Origin: RBG-16-66-20 sp038040245
GTDB taxonomy: Bacteria > Pseudomonadota > Gammaproteobacteria > Burkholderiales > SG8-39
Length of the DNA stretch: 20,084 nucleotides
Assembly (NCBI GenBank): GCA_038040245.1
Contig: JBBPIU010000058.1
Span: forward strand, 1 to 20,084
Direction of reading: 5' to 3'
This document shows, piece after piece, positions 13,004 through 20,084 of this stretch. Every line of letters begins with the position of its first letter. The stretch's first letter is position 1. The translations under genes and the position numbers were made by a program. A model generated the notes under the pieces. The model was not told the origin of the DNA, searched no databases, and saw only the letters and a program-made list of their open reading frames with translations.

Positions 13004-14275
13004 GTGGATCCGGTCCTCCACCGGCCTCAGGGGCCGGTCCTTGTAATCGGCGGCGGCATCGGCGGCCTGACGCTGGCGCTCTCCTTGCACCAGGCCGGCA
13101 TCGCCTGCCGCGTGTTCGAGGCGGCGCCGGAGATCAAGCCCCTGGGCGTCGGCGTCAACCTGCTGCCGCATGGCATGCGCGAACTGACCGAGCTGGGGCT
13201 GCAAGAGCGCCTCACGCGCAGCGCGGTCGAGACCCGGGAACTGTGCTTCTACAACCGCTTCGGGCAATTCATCTTCAAGGAGCCGCGCGGCCGGCACGCG
13301 GGCTACGAATGGCCGCAGCTCTCGATTCACAGGGCGGACCTGCACCAGGTATTGCTGGAAGAGGCGAGGGAACGACTGGGTCCGGATTCCGTTTTGCTTG
13401 GCATGAAATGCATTTCATTCGAACAAAATTTAAAAGATATAACAATCAAATTCGAAAACGGGACCACCGTGCAAGGCGCTTGCGCCATCGGCTGCGACGG
13501 CATCCATTCCACCGTGCGCAGGATGCTGTTCCCCGCGGAAGGGCCGCCCGCCTACCAGGGCATCAACATGTGGCGCGGCGTGACGCGCATCAAGCCCTTC
13601 CTCACCGGCGCCAGCATGGCGGTCGCGGGCTGGCTCGAAGTCGGCAAGATGGTGATCTACCCGATCCGACAGCAGGAAAACGCGGCGGGGTGCGACGAGG
13701 GTCTGCAGCTTGTCAATTGGGTGGCCGAGATCCAGTCGCCGCGCAATGTGATGCAGGACTGGAACCTGGGCGGCAGGATCGAGGACTTTCTCCCAACCTT
13801 CAAGGACTGGCGCTTCGACTGGCTCGATTGCGCGGCGATGATCCGCAACGCCGACCAGGTGCTGGAGTATCCGATGGTGGACCGCGATCCGCTGCCCTAC
13901 TGGACGCGGGGCCGCGTCACGCTGCTGGGCGACGCGGCGCATCCGATGTATCCGCGCGGCTCCAATGGCGCGGGGCAGGCGATCCTGGATGCGAGGACGC
14001 TGGCGGGATGCTTGCGCAGAAACAAGAATGTTGAAATTGCATTGAAGGAATATGAACGCGCCAGGCTGATGGCAGCCAACGACCTGGTCCTGATGAACCG
14101 CGCCAACCCGCCCGACGCGATCCTGCGCGAAGTCTGGCAGCGCAGCGGCGACAAGCCGTTCGCGCGCATCGAGGACCTGATCTCGAACGAGGAAATGGTG
14201 GCGCTGTCGGAAACCTACAAGCGCGTCGCCGGCTTCGAGCGCGAGAGTCTCGCGCGGCGCGGCTCGCTCGTCTAG
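13004..14275 (+). CDS. PhzS-like FAD-dependent monooxygenase
   Basis: A 423-residue group A flavin hydroxylase starting at GTG 13004, six bases after the Bug stop. The dinucleotide-binding motif is VLVIGGGIGG (12-21) with acidic E39 ending strand 2. The second motif is GCDGIHS (D165) and the FAD-ribityl motif is LLGDAAHPMYPRGSNG (GDAAHP 309-314). The pattern IKPLGVGVNLLPHGMRELTELGL, MWRGVTRIKPFLTG and YPMVDRDPLPYWTRGRVTLLGD closely follows the 5-methylphenazine-1-carboxylate monooxygenase PhzS. Such PhzS homologues are widespread outside phenazine producers and usually annotated only as flavin-dependent oxidoreductase. No phenazine genes are nearby, so a role in hydroxylating an aromatic growth substrate is more likely. 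An AT-rich codon patch lies at 13391-13458. Confidence 0.88.
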   Translation: MDPVLHRPQGPVLVIGGGIGGLTLALSLHQAGIACRVFEAAPEIKPLGVGVNLLPHGMRELTELGLQERLTRSAVETRELCFYNRFGQFIFKEPRGRHAGYEWPQLSIHRADLHQVLLEEARERLGPDSVLLGMKCISFEQNLKDITIKFENGTTVQGACAIGCDGIHSTVRRMLFPAEGPPAYQGINMWRGVTRIKPFLTGASMAVAGWLEVGKMVIYPIRQQENAAGCDEGLQLVNWVAEIQSPRNVMQDWNLGGRIEDFLPTFKDWRFDWLDCAAMIRNADQVLEYPMVDRDPLPYWTRGRVTLLGDAAHPMYPRGSNGAGQAILDARTLAGCLRRNKNVEIALKEYERARLMAANDLVLMNRANPPDAILREVWQRSGDKPFARIEDLISNEEMVALSETYKRVAGFERESLARRGSLV

Positions 14276-14276
14276 C

Positions 14277-14983
14277 ATGACCTGGTCCATCGTCGCGCGC
14301 GGTCCCGCTGGGGAGTTCGGCATCGCGATCGCGAGCCGCTTCTTCGCCGTCGGCATGCTGTGCGCGCACGCGAGGAGCGGCGTCGGCGCAGTGGCGACGC
14401 AGGCGCTGGTCAATCCGCACTATGGGCCAAGGGGTCTTGATTTTCTTTCACAGGGAATTTCACCCCAGGAAGCAGTAAAAAAACTGACAGACGCAGACCA
14501 AGGGCGTGACCACCGGCAGCTTCACATGATCGACGCGCAAGGGCGTGTCGCCGCGCATACGGGAAGCGCGTGCGTCGAATGGTGCGGGCATCTTGCCGGG
14601 GAGGGGTTCTCCGTCGCCGGCAACATGCTGACCGGGCCGGAGGTACTTCAACGTACATTTGAAAAATTCAGAAGCGAAAAAAATATTCCATTTGCCGGGC
14701 GACTCATCGCCGCTCTGGCTGCGGGCGAGAGCGCCGGCGGCGACAAGCGCGGCAAGCAGGCCGCGGCGCTGCGCATCCACGCCACCGAGGACTATCCGTT
14801 GCTCGACATTCGCGTCGACGATCACGCGGAGCCGATCGCCGAGCTGAAGCGGCTGTACGAGAAGAGCCTGGAGCGGTTCCAGCCGTTTGCCGCCTGTCTG
14901 CCGAGCCGCGCGCGTCCGGCGGGGATTACGGACAGGGCCGTGATTGAAGAGGAAGTGATGAAGTTTCATTTAAGAAATAAAAA

Positions 14984-14987
<4 letters not shown>
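14277..14987 (+). CDS. DUF1028 (Ntn-hydrolase-like) protein
   Basis: A 236-residue protein of the DUF1028/COG3342 family. Family signatures in order: MTWSIVARGPAGEFGIAIAS, FAVGMLCAHARSGVGAVATQ, LVNPHYGPRGLDFLSQG, DQGRDHRQLHMIDAQGRVAAHTG, VAGNMLTGPEVL, LIAALAAGESAGGDKRGKQ and DYPLLDIRVDDH. The fold is predicted to be Ntn-hydrolase-like, and members are often next to peptide ABC transporters and peptidases, suggesting amide or peptide hydrolysis; the reaction is not established. It starts two bases after the monooxygenase stop, and its TGA overlaps the ATG of the first ABC ATPase (ATGA at 14984). This ties it tightly to the transporter operon. No signal peptide is present. Several AT-rich codon patches interrupt its GC-rich sequence. 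Confidence 0.88.
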
Positions 14988-15945
<958 letters not shown>

Positions 15946-15949
<4 letters not shown>

Positions 15950-16941
15950 GCGCAAAGCTTTTAAAAGTAGAAAATCTCATCAAGCACTTCGGTCCGGTGC
16001 GGGCGGTGGACGGGATCAGCTTCGCACTTGGCGCGGGCGAGACGCTGGCGCTGGTGGGCGAGTCGGGTTGCGGCAAATCCACCGCGGGTCGTGTCGTGCT
16101 GCGTCTCATCGAGCCGACTTCGGGCAAAGTCTGGTTCGAAGGAGAAGACCTCGCCACCCTCGGCGACGAGGCGCTGCGCGCCCGGCGGCGTTCGATGCAG
16201 ATCATTTTTCAGGATCCCTACGGCTCGCTCAACCCGCGCATGACGGTGGGCGACATGCTGGTTGAGCCTCTGTCTTTGCATTCCTTACATGAAAGAAAAG
16301 AACGGGAGAGGGTCGCTGAATTGCTGCGCCTGGTCGGCCTCGCGCCCGAGCACGCACGGCGCTATCCGCATGAGTTCTCCGGCGGCCAGCGCCAGCGCGT
16401 CGGCATCGCGCGCGCGCTCGCGGTGGAGCCCAAGCTGATCGTCTGCGACGAACCGGTGTCGGCGCTGGACGTCTCGATCCAGGCGCAGGTCATCAACCTG
16501 CTGCGGGATCTGCAGCAGCGCCTCGGCCTTGCCTACATTTTCATCGCGCACGATCTGGCGGTCGTCAGGCACATCGCGACGCGCGTCGCGGTGATGTATC
16601 TGGGCAAAATTGTGGAGCTTTCCGGCAAGCGCGAGCTGTTCGAGCGTCCGCGCCATCCTTACACGCAGGCGCTGCTGTCGGCGATCCCGGTGCCCGAGCC
16701 GGGGCTGCAGCGGGCGCGAATTCTGCTGGAAGGGGATGTGCCAAGCCCGATCGATCCGCCCTCGGGCTGCCGCTTCCGCACCCGTTGCCGGTACGCTCAG
16801 GCGCGCTGCGCGGCAGAGGAGCCGGTGCTCCAGAATGGTGTAGCGTGCCACTTCTGGAGCGAGATACCGCGACCCGCCGCGGACGCGAACTTGATCCCGG
16901 TCAATGAGCGCCTGGCGCGGCTTCAGGCAGCGTTCCGATAA
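15946..16941 (+). CDS. Dipeptide/oligopeptide ABC transporter ATPase (DppF/OppF-type)
   Basis: A 331-residue second ATPase of the same importer. The ATG at 15946 is preferred because it forms an ATGA overlap with the upstream stop; ATG 15928 would add six residues. Walker A is GESGCGKS (38-45), the Q-loop is IIFQDPYGSLNP, the signature FSGGQRQR, Walker B LIVCDEP and the switch His lies in IAHDL. The C-terminal region again carries spaced cysteines (CRFRTRCRYAQARC). OppD/OppF-type ATPases form a heterodimer on the two permeases. The next gene begins 13 bases later. Confidence 0.94.
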
Positions 16942-16954
16942 CCAAGGAGGAAAT

Positions 16955-18448
16955 ATGAGATTTCGCCTCGCCTTTGTCCTTTTCTTCTTTTTTTCGTCAG
17001 TACAGGGCCAGACATTGAGGATTGGCCTCGCGGAGGACCCTGACATCCTCGACCCAACGCTGGCGCGCACTTTCGTCGGCCGGATCGTGTTTTCGGCGCT
17101 GTGCGACAAGCTGTTCGACCTTGACGAGAAGCTGAACATCGTGCCGATGCTGGCTACCGCGCACGAATGGTCGGCGGACAACAAGGCGCTCACCTTGAAG
17201 CTGCGTTCCGGCGTCACCTTCCACGACGGCGAGACGTTCGACGCCGCCGCGGTCAAGTTCAACCTCGAGCGCCACAAGAACATGCCGGGCTCGAACCGCC
17301 GCGGCGAACTCGCGACGGTGGCGAGCGTGGATGTGGTGGACACGCAGACGGTGCGGATCAATCTCACGGCGCCGTTCGCGCCGCTGCTCGCGGTGCTCAC
17401 CGACCGCTCCGGCATGATGGTGTCGCCCAAAGCCGCGGCGGCCGCGAGCGACAAGTTCGGCGCCCATCCCGTGTGCTCCGGGCCGTTCAAGTTCGTCGAG
17501 CGCGTGGCGCAGGACCGCATCGTGCTCGAGCGTCATGCCGATTACTGGAACAAGGGGCAGATCCACTTCCAGCGCATCACCTACCTGCCGATCGTGGACG
17601 CCACCGTGCGCCTGGCCAACCTGCGCTCCGGGCAGCTCGACTTCATCGAGCGGCTGGCGCCCTCGGACGTGCCGGGGTTGAAGGGCGACGCGCGATTCAA
17701 GATCGCGAAGATCGTCGAGATCGGCTACCAGGGCATCACCATCAACGTCGGCAAGAGCGACCTGGCGCAGAAGAACCCGCTCGGCAGAGATCCGCGCGTG
17801 CGGGAAGCCTTCGAGCTCGCGCTCGACCGGCAGGGAATCGTGCAGGTGGCGATGGACGGCGAGGCCGAGGCCGGCAACCAGTGGGTCGCGCCCACCAACC
17901 GCTACTACGGCAAAAGCGCCCCGCTGCCCAAGCGCAATCTCGAGGCCGCGAAGCAGCTGTTGCGCGAGGCGGGCTGGCCCAACCCGAGCTTCACGCTGAT
18001 GACGCCGACCACCTCCGACGCGCAACGCATCGCGCAGGTGGTGCAGGCGATGGCGAAGGAGGCGGGCTTCGACATCAAGATCCAGTCCACCGAATTCGCC
18101 ACCTCGCTCAACATGGCGGACAAGGGCCAGTTCGAGGCCTACGTGCTGGCCTGGAGCGGGCGCGCCGATCCCGACGGCAACCTGCACACGATGCTCGCCT
18201 GCCAGGGACCGACCAACTACGCCGGCTACTGCAAACAGGACGTCGAACAGCTGATCATCGAATCGCGCACCACCCTGGACCCGGCGAAACGCGCGCAAAC
18301 CTACGACAAGATCGCCGCGCGGGTGCAAAAGGACCGGCCGATCATCTATCTGTTCCACCGCCACTGGCTGTGGGCGCACAACGCCAGGCTCACGGGCCTG
18401 CGCACGGTGCCCGACGGGATGGTGCGGGTGCAGGGCCTGAAGATGTGA
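16955..18448 (+). CDS. Periplasmic substrate-binding protein, family 5 (DppA/OppA-type)
   Basis: A 497-residue extracytoplasmic solute receptor that delivers the substrate to the DppBC-type permease. ATG 16955 is chosen over the earlier frame opening because AGGAGG (16945-16950) lies four bases upstream and a signal peptide follows (RFRLAFVLFFFFSSVQG). Family 5 motifs: LRIGLAEDPDILDPTLARTF, LTLKLRSGVTFHDGETFDAAAVKFNLER, PVCSGPFKFVERV, DRIVLERHADYW, DPRVREAFELALDR, and AKQLLREAGWP. Family members bind peptides, nickel, heme, glutathione or opines, so the ligand is not determined. It is the third gene of the transporter operon, and its strong ribosome binding site fits the need for excess receptor. 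Confidence 0.93.
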   Translation: MRFRLAFVLFFFFSSVQGQTLRIGLAEDPDILDPTLARTFVGRIVFSALCDKLFDLDEKLNIVPMLATAHEWSADNKALTLKLRSGVTFHDGETFDAAAVKFNLERHKNMPGSNRRGELATVASVDVVDTQTVRINLTAPFAPLLAVLTDRSGMMVSPKAAAAASDKFGAHPVCSGPFKFVERVAQDRIVLERHADYWNKGQIHFQRITYLPIVDATVRLANLRSGQLDFIERLAPSDVPGLKGDARFKIAKIVEIGYQGITINVGKSDLAQKNPLGRDPRVREAFELALDRQGIVQVAMDGEAEAGNQWVAPTNRYYGKSAPLPKRNLEAAKQLLREAGWPNPSFTLMTPTTSDAQRIAQVVQAMAKEAGFDIKIQSTEFATSLNMADKGQFEAYVLAWSGRADPDGNLHTMLACQGPTNYAGYCKQDVEQLIIESRTTLDPAKRAQTYDKIAARVQKDRPIIYLFHRHWLWAHNARLTGLRTVPDGMVRVQGLKM

Positions 18449-18464
18449 AATGCGAATGCATTGA

Positions 18465-19406
18465 ATGGGACGCTACCTTGCCCGCCGCGTTGCGACCATC
18501 CTGCCGACGCTGTTCTTCGTCACCATCCTGATCTTCGGGCTGCAGCAATTGCTGCCCGGGGATCCGGCGATGATCCTCGCCGGCGAGGACCAGGACCCGA
18601 ACGTCGTCGCCTACCTGCGGCAAAAGATGCACCTCGACCAGCCGCTGCCGGTGCAGTATTTCCACTGGCTCGGGGGCGTGCTGCGGGGCGATCTCGGCGA
18701 GTCGCTGCGCATCCAGAAGCCGGTGACCGAGCTGATCCTGGAGAAATTGCCGGTCACCGCGCAGCTCGCCTCGATGGCGATCGTGATCGCGCTCGTCATC
18801 GGCATCACCGCGGGCGTGATTTCGGCGGTCAAGAAGGACACCGCCTGGGACTACGCCGCCAACGTGTTCGCGCTGTGGGGCTTGTCGACGCCCAATTTCT
18901 GGCTCGGCATCCTGCTGATCCTGCTGTTCGCGGTGCAGCTGGGCTGGCTGCCGGCCTCCGGCTACGTGAGTCCGTTCGAAGACCTCAAGGGCAATCTCGC
19001 CGCGATGATCATGCCGGCATTCGTGCTCGGCAACGCGTTCGCCGCGGTGCTGATGCGCCATACGCGCAGCGCCATGCTGCAGGTGCTCTCGTCCGACTAC
19101 GTGCGCACCGCGCGCGCCAAGGGGCTGGAGGAGCGGGTGGTGATCCTCAAGCACGCGCTGCGCAACGCTCTTACGCCGGTGATCACGTTGGGCGCGCTCG
19201 GCTTCGGCGAGCTGCTCGGCGGCACGGTGCTCACCGAGTCGGTCTTCAGCATCCCGGGCTTCGGCAAGCTGATCGTGGACGCGGTGTTCAACCGCGATTA
19301 CGCGGTGGTACAGGGCGTAGTGCTGGTCACCGCGACCACCTATATCTTGCTGAACCTGCTGGCCGACATGGCGTATTTCCTCGTCAACCCGCGGATGCGG
19401 GGTTGA
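18465..19406 (+). CDS. ABC transporter permease, DppB/OppB-type
   Basis: A 313-residue inner-membrane permease with the expected six transmembrane helices (about 9-29, 100-122, 132-158, 172-196, 235-258, 280-303). The N-terminal domain carries the family hallmark (RRVATILPTLFFVTILIFG, then LLPGDPA). The cytoplasmic EAA loop, which contacts the ATPases, is SDYVRTARAKGLEERVVILKHALRNAL in parts around residues 205-232. The region GELLGGTVLTESVFSIPGFG is typical of DppB. It begins 16 bases after the binding-protein stop, and its stop TGA overlaps the TTG/GTG start region of the next permease. Confidence 0.94.
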   Translation: MGRYLARRVATILPTLFFVTILIFGLQQLLPGDPAMILAGEDQDPNVVAYLRQKMHLDQPLPVQYFHWLGGVLRGDLGESLRIQKPVTELILEKLPVTAQLASMAIVIALVIGITAGVISAVKKDTAWDYAANVFALWGLSTPNFWLGILLILLFAVQLGWLPASGYVSPFEDLKGNLAAMIMPAFVLGNAFAAVLMRHTRSAMLQVLSSDYVRTARAKGLEERVVILKHALRNALTPVITLGALGFGELLGGTVLTESVFSIPGFGKLIVDAVFNRDYAVVQGVVLVTATTYILLNLLADMAYFLVNPRMRG

Positions 19407-19408
19407 GG

Positions 19409-20084
19409 GTGGGCGCCTGGCGCAGGCTGATCGGCCGCAAAGGCGCGATGGTCGGCCTCGCGTTCGTCGCTTTCTTCATCCTGATGGCGTTTCTCGCGCC
19501 CTGGATCGCGCCGCACGATCCGCTCGCCACCAGCTGGGGCGCCATCCGCAAGGCGCCGAGCGCGGTCTACCTGTTCGGTACCGACGAGATCGGGCGCGAC
19601 GTGCTCTCTCGCGTAATCTGGGGGGCGCGCGCTTCGCTGTTCGCAGGCGTGGTCTCGGTGTGCATCTCGGTGTCGCTGGGCGTGCCGGTCGGCATGCTGG
19701 CGGGCTACACGGGCGGCTTGACGGACGGCCTCATTGCGCGCTTCACCGATGCGATGCTCGCCTGCCCGTTTCTGATCCTCGCCATCGCGCTTGCCGCTTT
19801 CCTCGGGCCGAGCCTGACCAATGCGATGATCGCGATCGGCATTTCGGCGACGCCGATCTTCATCCGGCTGACGCGGGCGCAGGTTCTGACGGTAAAGGTC
19901 GAAGACTACGTCGAGGCGGCACGCGCGATCGGCAACCCGCACCTGCGCATCGCGCTGCGCCACATCTTGCCGAACATCCTGGCGCCGCTGATCGTGCAGG
20001 CGACCCTCGCCATCGCGGCCGCCATCATCGCCGAGGCGAGCCTGTCGTTCCTCGGCCTCGGCCAGCAGCCGCCGGCGCCGAGCT
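19409..20084 (+). CDS. ABC transporter permease, DppC/OppC-type (partial, runs off window)
   Basis: This is the second permease of the importer, open at the 3' end with 225 codons visible. The most likely start is GTG 19409, three bases after the DppB stop; an in-frame TTG at 19403 overlapping that stop (TTGA) is possible. N-terminal anchor: WRRLIGRKGAMVGLAFVAFF and APWIAPHDPL. Next comes the OppC hallmark LFGTDEIGRDVLSRVIWGAR, then hydrophobic helices and the EAA loop VEDYVEAARAIGNPHLRIALRHILPN in parts. The visible part ends at the conserved SLSFLGLGQQPPAPS. DppC-type permeases are usually about 280-300 residues, so roughly 60-75 residues lie outside the window. Confidence 0.92.
   Translation, partial: MGAWRRLIGRKGAMVGLAFVAFFILMAFLAPWIAPHDPLATSWGAIRKAPSAVYLFGTDEIGRDVLSRVIWGARASLFAGVVSVCISVSLGVPVGMLAGYTGGLTDGLIARFTDAMLACPFLILAIALAAFLGPSLTNAMIAIGISATPIFIRLTRAQVLTVKVEDYVEAARAIGNPHLRIALRHILPNILAPLIVQATLAIAAAIIAEASLSFLGLGQQPPAPS

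Noticed and set aside
12011..13345. Long minus-strand open frame continuing upstream of the threonine ammonia-lyase gene
   Set aside because: It is antisense to Bug copy 2 and the monooxygenase, is arginine-rich shadow sequence, and the real protein clearly starts at MPVSLDDIRAAAQ (12010).
12082..14034. Very long + strand frame overlapping Bug copy 2 and the monooxygenase, and a similar one at 17167-18531
   Set aside because: Both are Arg/Gly/Ala-rich frameshifted shadows of well-supported genes in GC-rich DNA.

Overview
The window is GC-rich bacterial DNA, most likely from a betaproteobacterium of the Burkholderiales kind. The main reasons are two orphan tripartite-tricarboxylate (Bug-type) periplasmic receptors, the style of the peptide/nickel ABC transporter operon, and attC sites built around a GCGGACGCG core. 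No rRNA, tRNA, CRISPR array, transposase or integrase was seen. The host assignment is an inference.

Left part (1 to about 6290): an integron gene-cassette array, all genes on the + strand. Eight attC-like recombination sites (seven clear, one remnant) follow the gene(s) they belong to. Each has an inverse core close to RYYYAAC, a GC-rich stem carrying a GCGGAC-type motif, and a core close to GTTRRRY. They delimit seven cassettes: a secreted beta-rich protein, a secreted HEAT-repeat protein, a large secreted TPR protein, a PEP mutase/isocitrate lyase family enzyme, a two-gene cassette of small conserved proteins, a four-helix membrane protein, and a SAM-dependent methyltransferase. The array continues leftward out of the window. 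Cassette orientation puts any attI/intI to the left, so this is either the distal end of a chromosomal integron or an integrase-less cluster of attC sites (CALIN).

Junction (6235-6926): the last attC lacks its terminal core. It runs directly into the reading frame of an NAD-dependent epimerase that has lost its N-terminal nucleotide-binding half. This looks like the scar where the array entered, or recombined with, a chromosomal gene.

Right part (6967-20084): ordinary chromosomal catabolic/transport operons. (i) Bug receptor, exported methyltransferase-fold protein and aldo/keto reductase, with overlapping ends. (ii) A small coiled-coil protein, a MaoC-like protein lacking the usual catalytic Asp/His, and a VOC (glyoxalase-fold) protein. 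(iii) On the minus strand, a catabolic-type threonine ammonia-lyase with a C-terminal ACT domain; its stop codon shares a CTAG palindrome with the convergent VOC gene. (iv) A second Bug receptor, apparently with a leaderless start, then a PhzS-like FAD monooxygenase, a DUF1028 protein and a complete Dpp/Opp-type ABC importer: two ATPases, binding protein, permease B, and permease C cut by the window end. Tight spacing and ATGA overlaps suggest polycistronic units and coordinated uptake and breakdown of organic acids, peptides or similar small molecules. The substrates cannot be read from the sequence.
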